A stretch of DNA of 64,000 bases from Hevea brasiliensis (taxonomy: Eukaryota > Streptophyta > Magnoliopsida > Malpighiales > Euphorbiaceae). The position numbers and the translations under genes were made by a program. Under the pieces are notes generated by a model, which ran no database searches, was not told the DNA's origin, and saw only the letters and a program-made list of their open reading frames with translations. The stretch is taken from the NCBI RefSeq assembly GCF_030052815.1, contig NC_079497.1, forward strand, positions 21,776,258 to 21,840,257, given 5' to 3'. Positions 1 through 12,175 of the stretch are shown piece after piece; within the stretch, counting starts at the first letter, position 1, and each line of letters opens with the position of its first letter.

Positions 1-464
1 AATGTGTACATCAACTTTGGCACTCCCAACATACCACATTTGGTGTTTAAAACTTATTGGCATTAAGTGTTTTTGCCATTCCAAAGTGTAACTCAACACA
101 AACAGATTTTTCAGTTTTGGTGAGTCAACTTCACTGTTCCATTGGACACTGTTACTGTTGGAATTTGAGGAAATGTAAAACATGAAAGTTGTTCCTTATT
201 TTGTCTAGTTGAATTTCTTTTTTTGAATCACTCCATTTGGAGTTTTGTAGCTCCAGATATGGCTCAAAAACCCAGGCTGTCCGGATGTACAGTCTGCAGA
301 ATTTTACCATATCTACAGTGCATGAACAGTGACTTGAGTCACTTGGTTGAATGGGTTCTAGCCATAATTTGGGGTAGGTTCCTTCATGAAAGTTGTTTGT
401 CTATGTCTTAACTTGTTGCTGTAAACATTTCAGACCAATTGACCAAATCTACAGTGACTTATGG

Positions 465-491
465 CCAAATGAACAGTTACTGTTCATTTGG
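465..491. repeat. 27-bp palindrome in LTR A
   Basis: CCAAATGAACAGT and ACTGTTCATTTGG flank a single T, a perfect 13-bp inverted repeat. The same palindrome is at 8293-8319 in the other LTR, and a decayed version is near 24250 in the inner solo LTR. Confidence 0.85.
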
Positions 492-665
492 TCAAATTCT
501 GCAGAGGCAGTTTCAGGGTTCCGGATTGTGGCTGAGTTTTGACCCTTTTGCTTTGGTCTTTTGGGTATGGTTTCTTCAGCAAAAATGTGCCATTATAAGC
601 CTAGTTTCATGTCCAATTGGCCAAACATCAATTGGACAAGCACAGCCCAAGTTATGGCAGTGCAA

Positions 666-687
666 AGGGACTGAAATTTCAGTCCCT
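666..687. repeat. 22-bp perfect palindrome in LTR A
   Basis: AGGGACTGAAA is followed directly by its own reverse complement TTTCAGTCCCT. It is repeated unchanged at 8494-8515 in the 5' LTR. Confidence 0.85.
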
Positions 688-1964
688 ATGCTGCTGTCCA
701 TAGGGCAGCCTGCAACCTCACATTGCCATGGTATTTTTCAGTCCCATTTATGGTCAATACATCTAAAATGGTCACTAATTGACCATTACAATGTGCCCTA
801 ACAATTTCCTAAGCCAATTCACACTTTCACCTTTCCAAACCCTAATTTCCATATGAATTTTTCACAACATGCTTTAATTAACTATCTCTTTCAATAATCA
901 CATGCATACATTGTTTAATCTTGATATCTAGTCCACTTTAAGTCCATCAAAACACTCATACCTTTTCATTCAATAGGGCTGCCAAAACTTAGGGCATGGA
1001 TAGACATAGATTTCATTCATTTTAGTTATAAATTCCTACTTATTCCAAGTCTCTAACATAGAATTTAAAAAGCTTTAATTGTATATATGCACTAACCTTG
1101 TTTGGGCAGAATTTTCCCAAGAAATTCCTTCACTTTCTTGGCTTTTCTTGGCTGCCAAAGGCTTTAGCAAGGTGCTAGGGCAAGTTTTAGTGAAGCTAGG
1201 TTAGGATTTTATGGTGAGACAAGGTAGGAAATCAAGCTTGCTTGATTGAGCTCCAATGAAGGGTGGAAGGAAGGGTTCACGTTTTTAGTGGAGAAGAAGG
1301 AGAAGAAGAGCAGCTGATTTTTGGTCCTCATTAGTCTTCATTTATCTCTTTAACTTGTTAGTCAAAGGATGGCTTATTTGTGATTGGTCCACATTTCCTT
1401 AATGACATCACTTTGAGGTCATAATTTGCATTTGTTGCATTTTTCTTTTCTTTCCTCCACTACTCATTTTCAATTTAATTTCTAGCAATATTTCTTCATA
1501 TTTTATGTCATATTAATTATTTACTCAACTGGACAAGTCGGCCAAAAATCACCTCTGAAGGCGAAATGACCAAAATGCCCTTCGTTTGGCTTAACGGGTC
1601 AAAATTGGCTGTACCGATTGAAATATTTTTCTAGGTATTTTCTTGGCATTCTAATGCCATGGGAACCTCAATAACCCTTCTCTGGAGTCCCAAAAATTAT
1701 TTTATAATTTTTCCCTCGGGTCTAGGGCTCCTCGTTGCGAGAACCGCAACTTCCCTCCGGTGACCCATCGCTTGGGCACCGGCTCGTTTGACTCAGTTGT
1801 ATTTTATTTCTAAAATTTTTACTAAATTTTTCTTATTAATATTTAAGTTAATTAGGGTTCCTGACTTTAGTTTAAATATTTTTCCGGACGTTCTAGCTGT
1901 CCGGACCGACCTGCCGATCTCGGAACAGTAGAATGTACGGAGTGGTTACCGGGAGGGTGTTACA

Positions 1965-1981
1965 ACTCTTCCCCTCTAATT
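1965..1981 (-). other. Polypurine tract of element A
   Basis: Read on the minus strand this is a purine run (AGAGGGGAAGAG) lying directly against the LTR start TGTAACACCC. It is the expected site for plus-strand DNA priming during reverse transcription. Confidence 0.75.
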
Positions 1982-2461
1982 TAAATTTCGTCCTCGAAAT
2001 TTACCTGATGCAAACAGTTGAGGGAACTGTTGCCTCATCGTCTCTTCACTTTCCCAAGTTGCCTCCTCGGTGTTGTGGTGCCTCCAAAGCACTTTCACCA
2101 ATGGAATTTGCTTGTTTCTCAACTCTTTCACTTCCCGAGCCAAGATCCGTAGAGGTTCTTCTTCATATGTCAAATCCGGCCGTATTTCAATTTCTTCTCT
2201 GGAGATGACATGTGAAGGATCTGGCGATATCTTACGAGCATAAACACGTGGAACACATTGTGGATCTTGTCCACTCGGTGGTAAAGCTAGCCTATAGGCC
2301 ACTGGACCCACACGTTCAATGACTTCATATGGGCCAATGAACCTAGGGCTCAACTTACCATTTCTTCCAAACCTCAACACTTTCTTCCATGGTGACACCT
2401 TGAGGAACACTTTGTCGCCAACCACATATTCTTTTTCTTTTCTCTTCAGGTCGGCATAAGA
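1976..2461 (-). pseudogene. Integrase C-terminal domain and chromodomain, element A
   Basis: A 149-residue open frame contains the typical Ty3 integrase tail: GDKVFLKVSPWK, then GKLSPRFIGPYEVIERVGPVAYRLALPP, here named by its first and last residues (GKLSP to ALPP), then a chromodomain-like end with VKVLWRHHNTEEATWE. In chromoviruses this tail helps direct insertion into heterochromatin. The middle deviates: the usual FHVSMLR segment is replaced by VPRVYARK. The upstream integrase core continues in another frame, so no intact protein is made. Confidence 0.9.
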
Positions 2462-3420
2462 TTTTTGTCATGCGAGGCAACCTTCAAGTTGGCTTTGATT
2501 AATTTCACTTTTTCCTCACTGTTTCACGTGTGCAGTCCTACCAGTTGTCTTCTCCCAATTCAGTCCGGACTGCTGAGTTCTACATTTTCTCCCATCTGGC
2601 GCTTCATATGGGGCCATTTGAATGCTAGCTTGGTAGCTATTGTTGTATGCAAATTACGCGATGGGAGGTATCTATCCCAACTTCCCTCAAACTCAATGAC
2701 ACAACTCCTCGGATATCCTCAAGGACACGGATTACTCTTTACGATTGCCCATCCGTCGAGGATGGAAAGTCAGGCTTTGAAATGGAGTTGTGTACCCAAG
2801 GATTCATGCAACTTCTTCCAAAATCTCGATGTAAACCTTGGGTCTCGATCGGATATGATGGAAAGTGGGATTCTATGCGATCTAACTATCTCAGCGATAT
2901 ACAATTCGCTAACTTCTCCGGTGAGTAGTCGGTCTAATCGGCGAGAAAGTGTCTTGACCGTCAATCTATCAACTATCACCCATCTTTGCATCATGTTTCT
3001 TCCCGGTGAGAGGTAGACCACTTACAAAATCCATGGTGACCGATCCCATTTCCATTCGGTATGCGTATGGTGTAGCAAACCCGATGGAACTTGATGTTCT
3101 GCCTTGACTTGCGACATGTCAAGCATTTAGTCACATAGTCACCTATATCCCTCTTCATACCAGCCACCAATACTGGAGTTTGGATCATGATACATCTTTG
3201 TACTTCACAGGTGCATAGCATATACACTAGTGTGTGCCTCTTTTAGAATACTAGCCTTCAATTCCCCATTATCTGGTACACACAGTCTTCCTTTGTAATA
3301 CAAACACCCATCTGCTTTCACCTCATAGTCAGTTGCTTTTCCCTCTGAGATCTTGCTCATAATAACCATTAACTTTTCATCTGCCTTTTGCCCATCTAAA
3401 ATCTGCTGTAGCAGGTTTGG
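2462..3420 (-). pseudogene. Integrase zinc finger and catalytic core, element A (frameshifted)
   Basis: Pieces in different frames give the HHCC zinc-binding region ([11 protein letters not shown], then CLTCRKSRQNIKFHR), the core ([28 protein letters not shown] with a catalytic Asp), and CVIEFEGSWDRYLP towards the C-terminal end. Frames change near 3010, 3215 and 2770. The stretch that should carry the last catalytic Glu is poorly preserved. The protein would cut and join cDNA ends to chromosomal DNA; this copy cannot. Confidence 0.85.
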
Positions 3421-4050
3421 CCTCACTTGCAACTCAGCCAAAATAGCTCCATCTTGAACCAAAGTTAGGCGGGCATTCAATGATCTCAAAGCTGTCATGG
3501 ATTTTCTGCTCAAAGCATCAGCAACTACATTTGCCTTCCCAGGATGGTAGTCAATTGCACAGTCATAATCCTTCAGGAACTCAATCCATCGCCTCTGTCT
3601 AAGGTTGAGCTCCTTCTAGGTTAGCAAATATTTCAGGCTTTTGTGGTCTGTGTAAATGTAGCACTTTTCACCATACAAGTAGTGCCTCCATATCTTCAGT
3701 GCGAAGATAATTGCTGCAAGCTCTAGATCATGGGTAGGGTAGTTCTGCTCATGTGGCCTTAGCTGCCTGGAAGCATAGGCGATCACTTTCCCCTCTTGCA
3801 TCAACACACACCCTAACCCATTATGAGAGGCATCACTGTAGACCACAAAGTCCTTCCCTGACACTGGCTGTGTTAACACTGGTGCCTCTGTCAACATAGC
3901 CTTCAATTTCTCAAAACTGGTCTGACACTTGTCATTCCAGTCAAATCTGACATTCTTGTGTAACAACTTGGTCATTGGAGCAGCTATTAGGGAAAATCCC
4001 TTCACAAATCTCCTGTAATACCCAGCTAACCCCAAGAAACTTCTGACCTC
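3421..4050 (-). pseudogene. RNase H domain, element A
   Basis: This is the C-terminal part of a 202-residue frame (3616-4224) plus its continuation. Visible active-site regions are [10 protein letters not shown] (first Asp), HDLELAAI (Glu) and [10 protein letters not shown] (Asp). The domain removes the RNA strand from RNA/DNA hybrids. The frame stops at 3616 just after KYLLT; the SRKS that normally closes the domain is found in a shifted frame near 3510. Confidence 0.9.
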
Positions 4051-4900
4051 AGTTGTATTTCTGGGAGGCTTCCATTCCATCACTGCTTCTATTTTTTTGG
4101 GATCCACCCTAATCCCATCAGCTGACACTATGTGTCCAAGGAATGCAATCTCATTCAGCCAAAAGTCACACTTGGACAACTTAGCATACAGCTTCTTTTC
4201 CGAGGTTTGCGTAACAATCCTCAAATGTTCATCATGTTCTTCCTGGTCTTGGAGTACACGAGAATGTCATCAATAAAAACCACTACGAACCGATCTAGGT
4301 ATGGTTGGAAGATACTGTTCATAAGGTCCATGAACGCCGGTGCATTTGTTAGGCCAAAGGGCATCACGAGAAACTCATAATGCCCATACCGGTCCCGAAT
4401 GCGATCTTGGGCACATCTACATCTTTCACCCTCGGTGATGATACCGATCGAGATCAATCTTAGAAAATACTCCTGCTCCCTTCAGGTGATCAAGCAGATC
4501 ATCAATTCTAGGCAACGGATACTTGTTCTTCACGGTCACTTTATTCAAGCTGCAGTAATCAATACATAGCCTCAAAGTCCCATCCTTCTTCTTTACAAAG
4601 CGACCTGGAGCTCCCCATGGTGACACATCGCGTATGAACCCCTTATCCAGCAACTCTTGCAACCGAGTTTTCAACTCCCTCAATTCGATGGGTGCCATCC
4701 TATAAGGAGCAATGGAAATGGGTCTTTGTACCGGCGGTGTCTCAATGGCAAATTCAACTTCCCTTTACGGTGGCAAACCGGGCAACTCTTCAGAAATACC
4801 TGCAGGAAGTCTCTCACTGTGGGTATGTCACTCGGGTTTGGCTTAGCTCGCCTAGTATCCACCACATGTGCTAGGTAGGCTTCACGACCTTTTCTCATCA
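4051..4900 (-). pseudogene. Reverse transcriptase, element A (three frames)
   Basis: The N-terminal part (from 4698) includes [35 protein letters not shown] and [13 protein letters not shown]. The frame breaks near 4440 at the KIDL motif. It resumes at 4430 with [18 protein letters not shown] and the catalytic FIDD in [13 protein letters not shown] second break near 4225 leads to [12 protein letters not shown]. The catalytic Asp pair is intact, so loss of function is due to the frameshifts only. One Ala codon appears to be missing in NAPAAFMDL. Confidence 0.9.
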
Positions 4901-5300
4901 TTCTTCTTGCAATCGTGGTGAGATGACATTGAACAAGAAATCATCCTTTCCCCACAATCGTGATCTCATTACCCTCGGGGTTTTAGAGAAATTCTCTTCA
5001 ATTTGCAATCAACTATTGCACGATGACGTGACAACCAGTCCATTCCCAATATCACGTCAAACTCATGGAAGGGCAACTCAATTAGGTGTGCCAAGAATTC
5101 ATACCCCATAATCCTCAACGGGCAACCCTTGTATACTTTGTTCACTGCCACACTGTGGCCCAATGGATTAGTGACCGTAATGTCTTGGTCACTCTCCTAC
5201 CAATATCCCCCTTTCTACGGGTAGGTTGATGCAAATGTAAGAATGAGTGGATCTGGATCCACCAATGCATGCTGCAGGAGTATTGTAGAGGGAGAACGTG
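4901..5300 (-). pseudogene. Aspartic protease, element A (broken)
   Basis: The frame 4969-5163 has the C-terminal half typical of Ty3 plant proteases (FHEFDVILGMDWLSRHRAIVDC). The active-site end (family form LFDPGSTHSY) appears at about 5230-5260 in another frame as GGSRSTHSYICI, with the catalytic Asp-Pro not readable. It would process the Gag-Pol polyprotein. Confidence 0.75.
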
Positions 5301-6543
5301 CCCACGATGACGTCAGGGCATCTTGCTCCTCCCGAGCTCTCAAGGCATAATTTCGGCGGTGGTGCATTGCTCGGCCTCTCTGGCGCTCGGATGCAGCCTC
5401 GAGATGGTCCCACCGCTTCAGTTTACGGACCTTCTACCCCTTGGTGGTGCAGAGCAGTGCATGCGCTTGTGTCGGGCAGGTGTAGTAGTTCTGCGTGGCG
5501 GTTCCTCAAGCGATGCTCTGTTGACCCACACCTCAAGCGAGCACCGCCACTCTCCAACACTCCCCTTATGCCATCTTTGACGGTGTGGACAGGCGAGAAG
5601 ATGCCTGGTCCCCCTGAACCCCATCCACGGAGAGCGCCCACCGATGGTGTGGGTGACCTCTCCTAGGGGTGAAGCGTAACTGGGCCCCCGAGACCGACCA
5701 CGGCCTGTGGGTGAGCTGAACTTTGTGCAGAGGACCCTTGAACTTCTTCCACGATGCAGAGTGAACTAGGCGACCGGTCCCTCTTCTGCTGTCTCTCTCT
5801 TCTAGTCCACTCACTAATTCTCACTTTTTCAACCTTTATGGCAGCTTCCACTAACTTGGTAAATTCTGTGATTCCCAAGGCAGTGAGCTGGATCTTAATG
5901 TTGTCATTTAGTCCCTCTTCAAATCTCTTGCATCTTTCAGCTTCATTTGGGACTATCTCCCTTCCGTAGCGGCTTAATCGGACGAATTCTTTCTCATACT
6001 CAGCCACTGACAACTGTCTCTGCCTTAGGTTAATGAATTCTCTTCTTCTCTCTTCCAAGTATACAGTACCCACATACTTCTTCTTGAATTCTGAGAGAAA
6101 GAAATCCCAAGTTACAGCTTCTGGCTGCACTTCACTGGACACAGTGTCCCACCACTCATATGCATCGTCTTGCAGCAAAGATATGGCGACTTCGGGTTTT
6201 ACTCTGGAGTGCAGTGGAGTTGTTTTAGGACTCTGCCTGTTCTGTTCAACCAATTCTCGGCTGCAACAGAGTCATCTTCTTTCTTGCCATAGAAATCCAC
6301 TGCCCCAAATTTTCTTAACCTTTCCAGGTGTGATTTCTGCTGTGGAGCTGGTGGTGGTGGTGGTGGTGCTGGCATTACCCCAGCCATCTGTCTAAAGAAG
6401 TCGGCCATTTGTTGGAACATGGCACATGGAGGGAGCAGGCTCGCTTGAGTGGCGAGCAGATTCTCTCATGCCCCAGTCTCATTCTGCCAGTGGAGCATGA
6501 CTCTCCACTTCCTCCTCAACGGCTCTCGTGATGTAGGGTCCAT
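5301..6543 (-). pseudogene. gag (capsid and zinc knuckle), element A
   Basis: The capsid part (6253-5800) contains DAYEWWDTV, FLSEFKKKYVG, RQRQLSVAEYEKEFVRLSRY and ERCKRFEEGLN, all typical of plant Ty3 Gag. Upstream, MFQQMADFFRQMAG and a run of prolines begin at 6420; the likely original start is the ATG at 6543, but a shift separates it. Downstream (5300-5650) is GC- and CpG-rich and carries a zinc-knuckle remnant (RCGSTEHRLRN). Gag would coat the RNA in virus-like particles. Confidence 0.85.
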
Positions 6544-6650
6544 ATCCTATTCAAAATAAGTAAGAATTAGAGATCTGCATTTGTGTCACCTCGACGCTTA
6601 CAATTGCATTGCATGGTATGGACTCAATGTAGGACCGACGCCTAAACCGT

Positions 6651-6661
6651 GCTCGATACCA
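6651..6661 (-). other. Primer-binding site of element A
   Basis: On the minus strand TGGTATCGAGC sits five bases from the end of the 5' LTR. It matches the initiator-tRNA-Met type site TGGTATCAGAGC except for a small change (CAGAGC read as CGAGC). Confidence 0.75.
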
Positions 6662-6666
6662 CTAAA

Positions 6667-9600
6667 TGTGACACCCCTTACCCGTGTATACGATATGCAG
6701 AGTAAGTAATGCCACCTGGTGTACCGGCACACTCTAATATTCCTCAATTAATTTAGACGATGCTTTTGCATATAATTTATGAAATACAATTTATTTAAAA
6801 CATTTATCAAAAGTATCATTCATTTAAGGTTCCGAAAATTTTAAGGAAAATCCATGTGAATCTGCTGAAAATGGAGAAAGTCGTTCTTCGGAACCTGTTA
6901 AAAACACTTCCAATAAACAAATTCATTCATTCTCAACTTCAATATCATCACAAAACTCAATATCAAGATTTAAACAATTTTTTTAGATTTGAGTTTCAAC
7001 AACCTTTTCATTTCACAACATCCATTTCTCATATACAAGCAATAAATACATGCTCAAATCTTGCATTCATTTTCATAACTTTCATTATTTACATAAACAT
7101 CAAAATATATTACATGAGTTCAAATACATATGAGAAAATACAAATCTGCTACAAAATATCAAAATGACAAAATGACACCTATTGCCCTACCGATGCAATC
7201 GCAGTAGTGAGGTGACACGGACAGCGAAGCGTCGGATGGACTCACCCGATGCGTGGTCTCGGGCTCACGGTCGGAATCTCCGGTACCTACGCTGGCGTGG
7301 CAAAAAGCAGCGCTAAGCAATAATGCTTAGTGGTGCAATAATATAATAGAAGAAAATAGCAAGAAAATAAATGTGTATACAATGTGTATGCTTTCTTTGT
7401 TTGATCTTGGTATATTCATTAATTCATTAACTTTGTTCACTTTTATTCATTTGATTGCCCCAAGTAACCTACACTAGACGCATCGGATGGATAACGGGTA
7501 AACCGCACTTTGGGTACCTAGTACCTCGGGCCGTCACACCATCGGTCACATATGCATCTCCGTGCAGCGACTAACAAGGCGTAAATAATATCGTACAAGG
7601 CCAAGTCTCAATGCAAGGTCGAATGGCTAAAAGCCATGAAATCACAGAATGGCATTTTTGCCATGTGCGATCGCTAACCGAACCCTATTGGCATGCCAAA
7701 CTATCCAAACCAATCTTGTTAGGTATACTAGGGCATTTGAAACTCTTAAATTCGTCAATTTGTGAATTTCAATTTTTTGGTGTTACTATTCATCATTGGT
7801 CAACAAAAATGTTGACTTTTAGAATAAAAATGTGTACATCAACTTTGGCACTCCCAACATACCACATTTGGTGTTTAAAACTTATTGGCATTAAGTGTTT
7901 TTGCCATTCCAAAGTGTAACTCAACACAAACAGATTTTTCAGTTTTGGTGAGTCAACTTCACTGTTCCATTGGACACTGTTACTGTTGGAATTTGAGGAA
8001 ATGTAAAACATGAAAGTTGTTCCTTATTTTGTCTAGTTGAATTTCCTTTTTTGAATCACTCCATTTGGAGTTTTGTAGCTCCAGATATGGCTCAAAAACC
8101 CAGGCTGTCCGGATGTGCAGTCTGCAGAATTTTACCATATCTACAGTGCATGAACAGTGACTTGAGTCACTTGGTTGAATGGGTTCTAGCCATAATTTGG
8201 GGTAGGTTCCTTCATGAAAGTTGTTTGTCTATGTCTTAACTTGTTGCTGTAAAAATTTCAGACCAATTGACCAAATCTACAGTGACTTATGGCCAAATGA
8301 ACAGTTACTGTTCATTTGGTCAAATTCTGCAGAGGCAGTTTCAGGGTTCCGGATTGTGGCTGAGTTTTGACCCTTTTGCTTTGGTCTTTTGGGCATGGTT
8401 TCTTCAGCAAAAATGTGCCATTATAAGCCTAGTTTCATGTCCAATTGGCCAAACATCAATTGGACAAGCACAGCCCAAGTTATGGCAGTGCAAAGGGACT
8501 GAAATTTCAGTCCCTATGCTGCTGTCCATAGGGCAGCCTGCAACCTCACATTGCCATGGTATTTTTCAGTCCCATTTATGGTCAATACATCTAAAATGGT
8601 CACTAATTGACCATTACAATGTGCCCTAACAATTTCCTAAGCCAATTCACACTTTCACCTTTCCAAACCCTAATTTCCATATGAATTTTTCACAACATGC
8701 TTTAATTAACTATCTCTTTCAATAATCACATGCATACATTGTTTAATCTTGATATCTAGTCCACTTTAAGTCCATCAAAACACTCATACCTTTTCATTCA
8801 ATAGGGCTGCCAAAACTTAGGGCATGGATAGACATAGATTTCATTCATTTTAGTTATAAATTCCTACTTATTCCAAGTCTCTAACATAGAATTTAAAAAG
8901 CTTTAATTGTATATATGCACTAACCTTGTTTGGGCAGAATTTTCCCAAGCAATTCCTTCACTTTCTTGGCTTTTCTTGGCTGCCAAAGGCTTTAGCAAGG
9001 TGCTAGGGCAAGTTTTAGTGAAGCTAGGTTAGGATTTTATGGTGAGACAAGGTAGGAAATCAAGCTTGCTTGATTGAGCTCCAATGGAGGGTGGAAGGAA
9101 GGGTTCACGTTTTTGGTGGAGAAGAAGGAGAAGAAGAGCAGCTGATTTTTGGTCCTCATTAGTCTTCATTTATCTCTTTAACTTGTTAGTCAAAGGATGG
9201 CTTATTTGTGATTGGTCCACATTTCCTTAATGACATCACTTTGAGGTCATAATTTGCATTTGTTGCATTTTTCTTTTCTTTCCTCCACTACTCATTTTCA
9301 ATTTAATTTCTAGCAATATTTCTTCATATTTTATGTCATATTAATTATTTACTCAACTGGACAAGTCGGCCAAAAATCACCTCTGAAGGCGAAATGACCA
9401 AAATGCCCTCCGTTTGGCTTAACGGGTCAAAATTGGCTGTACCGATTGAAATATTTTTCTAGGTATTTTCTTGGCATTCTAATGCCATGGGAACCTCAAT
9501 GACCCTTCTCTGGAGTCCCAAAAATTATTTTATAATTTTTCCCTCGGGTCTAGGGCTCCTCGTTGCGAGAACCGCAACTTCCCTCCGGTGACCCATCGCT

Positions 9601-9791
9601 TGGGCACCGGCTCGTTTGACTCAGTTGTATTTTATTTCTAAAATTTTTACTAAATTTTTCTTATTAATATTTAAGTTAATTAGGGTTCTTGACTTTAGTT
9701 TAAATATTTTTCCGGACGTTCTAGCTGTCCGGACCGACACCGGTCTCCGGAACAGTAGAATGTACGGAGTGGTTACCGGGAGGGTGTTACA
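6667..9791 (-). repeat. 5' LTR of element A, complete
   Basis: It is 3125 bp and on the plus strand runs from TGTGACACCCC to GGGTGTTACA, the reverse of U3 TGTAACACCC...GGTGTCACA U5. Its 7829-9791 part repeats 1-1964. No protein-coding content is recognised; short open frames inside (6856-7167, 7611-7919, 8051-8629) lack resemblance to any family. Confidence 0.95.
7313..7330. promoter_or_regulatory. Conserved LTR stem-loop, element A copy
   Basis: Arms CTAAGCA and TGCTTAG flank a four-base loop and are followed by TGGTGC on the plus strand. The same structure occurs at the matching place in the other Tekay-type LTRs here, with changed bases that keep pairing. Function unknown. Confidence 0.6.
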
Positions 9792-10830
9792 TCAATGGTG
9801 CTGATTTTCTGCTTTAGCTCTTTCACATGTGGTAACCCCTAATAATATGTCAAGGTAATTGCCCCCTCTTTCAAGAACTTAGGAGGCTTTAGCTCTTCTT
9901 CCTCTTCTGTTAGCTCATAGCTTAAACCATGACTCATGATCTACCCCTTCATCTCAAGAAAGTCACCAGACCATCTATACTTTCTCCTAGGACTATGCTA
10001 GGAAAAAACTTCATTCCTTTCTTCATAGTAGCCACTTTTAGATCCATCTAGTTTTCATAGATCCCAACAACTTAAAAATCAGACACTAGTGGAACTGAAC
10101 CATCAAGTTGTAATGCAACTATCTCCTTATCAGAATCAGTCCAGACATTTAAAGAACCCTCATCATAGCTAGAATTATCACAAATGTCAACAACCATTAT
10201 AAACTGATGTTCATTGGGCTTTGGATGGGTTGGATAAAGTCAATAATTTTGTTAGGGTTATTTGGAGTGATGCAGATCATGTAAAAATCTGATGTAGGTG
10301 GAAATTTTGGCTAGGCATGGGGCTTTTGGATTGATTTTCTGGGTCAATTATCCTTTTGGCATTAATTAGGTCTTAGATATCATGCTTAAGTTGAAAGCAT
10401 CAGTCGGTGTCATGACTGTGGGCTTGGTAGAACCAGCGACATTGGTTGATATCACAGCTAGGTGGGAGTGGATTTTGTAGTGGTCTGGGTGCTAAGAGCT
10501 GTAGGAGGTCTTAAGCTTTGAGACGCTCCAAAACTTCAGATAAGGGTTGGCTAAATTGGAAAAATCTCATTGGGGTGTGAGACACAATTTGAACCTCAAT
10601 AATTTTAATGCCACTTAATTGGCCTACCTCGGGGCCTCTTTCTAAAGTTGACCACAATTTTCACTTCTAGCTCAAACATCTTGGCGTTTAATATTTCATC
10701 AAGCACAGCCATAGTTTCTTTCATCTTAAGTTGTACAGGTGAAATCCTTACTAGTCTCTTCCCTTCCCTAACCCAAGTGACCTGGTTGGAAGTCTCTTTG
10801 GTGTGCTTTGAGGCTATGTTTGCTCAAAAA
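9792..10830 (-). pseudogene. Decayed Ty3 (Tat-like) polyprotein fragment
   Basis: The minus-strand translation, interrupted by stops, shows CRWFYQAHSHDTDDAFNL near 10340-10440, the Cys/His pattern seen in Tat-type Gag, then MVVDICDNSSYDEGSLNVW (10200) and GLSYELTEEEEELKPPKFL (about 9880-9920), which look like the acidic linker between protease and RT. Element A inserted next to or within it. No conserved catalytic domain is visible, so lineage is tentative. Confidence 0.55.
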
Positions 10831-12175
10831 AATAGGATTTAAGGGTTATCCTAAGCATGTTATGTACATGAATGTAATGCATGAATGGACCTTTTTTTTT
10901 ATTTTTTTGAATTTAATTTTACAAAACCAAAACTGAACCGTACCAATAGAACCAAAACCAGACCATATAAACTGAATTAAAATTAGACCAGACAGAATCA
11001 AAATCGAAAAAAAAAAATCTCCAGATCTGAATCTTCACCCCTTATACTTTCAACTCTCACGTGCAGGGTAAGAAAAAATTCTATCCTAGGCTACGGTACA
11101 CTGGACACACCAACAGGGGGTGGTTCAGGACGATCCTTCCCTTACAAATAAAAGATTTATATCTTTAAAGTTTAACCATAAGTGAGCATCCTCTTGCTTA
11201 ACACGGGTTTTGAAATGGACTTGGGCCTATACACATATTGGGTTTATGCATAGGCCTAGGTTCATCTCAACTACCACTAGAACTTATGGTTTAAACAGTA
11301 AGGTTATAAATCCAGTACAACAAAAATCTACGGGGTAACGAGGGTTGAAATCTATGGTTTATGGGCTTTATTGGGTAGGAAAAGGGTCACCCATGCGAGA
11401 GCTTATCCAGGTATTTTGCAAATCAAAAAACCAATTAATGAGTAGTTTTGGTTTTAAGAACTAGGTTTTTTGAAGAACTTAGAAATAGAGAAGAAAAAGA
11501 AGATAACAAAGGTCTTTGCAAAATCATAAGAGAATTGCTTAAGATCTTCAACTATGAGTCTGAAAAGTGTTGTCGTTGAAAGAGAAATTAGACTTTTGAA
11601 ATGAGTTTTTAAAATTTTTTAAAATGGAGAGAAAAGATTAAGAGTGGTGATTCGACGTGATTTGGGGAATGAAAGATAAAGAAAAACTAAAAGAGAAATG
11701 GGAGGGAAGATGACAGTTTCATATTATAGAGGAAGAGCCAAAAGCACATTAAATTTATAGGACATATAGTCTCGTGCATGATAGGACTGGAATCAGAGGT
11801 GAAAAGACCAAAAACCCATTTAAAATGATGAGTTTTATGAAAAAGTAGGGTTAAAAATAGGATTTTTTGGTTAAAACACAAGGAGGTGCGTAGAGAAAGA
11901 AGATCATGTGATTGGCATGTGGCTTTTTAAAACAGGGCATGTAACAAAACAGAATAGCAAAGTAATGACAAACACAATGTTAGAAGCAAGATAACATAGC
12001 AAACCACTTTGTTTTGCTATTGAAATGCAGAAATCACATTTTACAAAAAGTGATTTTCAATCAATTTAAACATAAACTGAAATACTCCAAACATGTCAAC
12101 AAATGTTCAAATCATCAAGTATCACACAATATTCATATAGATAGGCACATATGCAACACAAATTAAGCAAGGGCC
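10831..12175. other. No gene seen; AT-rich retroelement-like spacer
   Basis: There are short A and T runs (10890-10920, 11010) and no convincing protein. The 3' LTR of the copia element to the right should lie on this side, but I could not align any part to its 5' LTR (32221-33791). It may be copia 3' untranslated sequence with the LTR lost, or leader/LTR of the fragment at 9792-10830. Confidence 0.5.

Larger units (their letters stand above)
1..1964 (-). repeat. 3' LTR of element A, partial
   Basis: This is a direct repeat of 7829-9791. On the plus strand it ends GGGAGGGTGTTACA, which is the U3 start TGTAACACCC of the minus-strand element. The first roughly 1160 bases of the LTR lie left of the window. 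Some open frames occur inside, but they are identical in both LTR copies and resemble no protein, so I treat them as non-coding. Confidence 0.95.
1..9791 (-). mobile_element. Element A: Ty3 Tekay/Del-type LTR retrotransposon (left end outside window)
   Basis: The order on the minus strand is 5' LTR (6667-9791), primer site, gag, protease, RT, RNase H, integrase with chromodomain, polypurine tract, 3' LTR (1964 downward). The order PR-RT-RNH-INT marks it as Ty3/gypsy, and the chromodomain-like integrase tail points to the Tekay/Del chromovirus lineage. The two LTRs align at a nearly constant offset of 7828 bases with about 10-15 substitutions by eye, so the insertion is recent, yet every coding region is split by frameshifts. 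The right flank begins TCAAT; the matching left target duplication is outside the window. Confidence 0.95.

Noticed and set aside
5298..5666. GC-rich 122-residue plus-strand open frame
   Set aside because: It is the shadow of the gag zinc-knuckle and protease-start region on the minus strand.
6856..8629. Several 60-120-residue open frames in LTR A, repeated at 223-801
   Set aside because: They are in LTR sequence, duplicated only because LTRs are, and show no family resemblance or coding bias.
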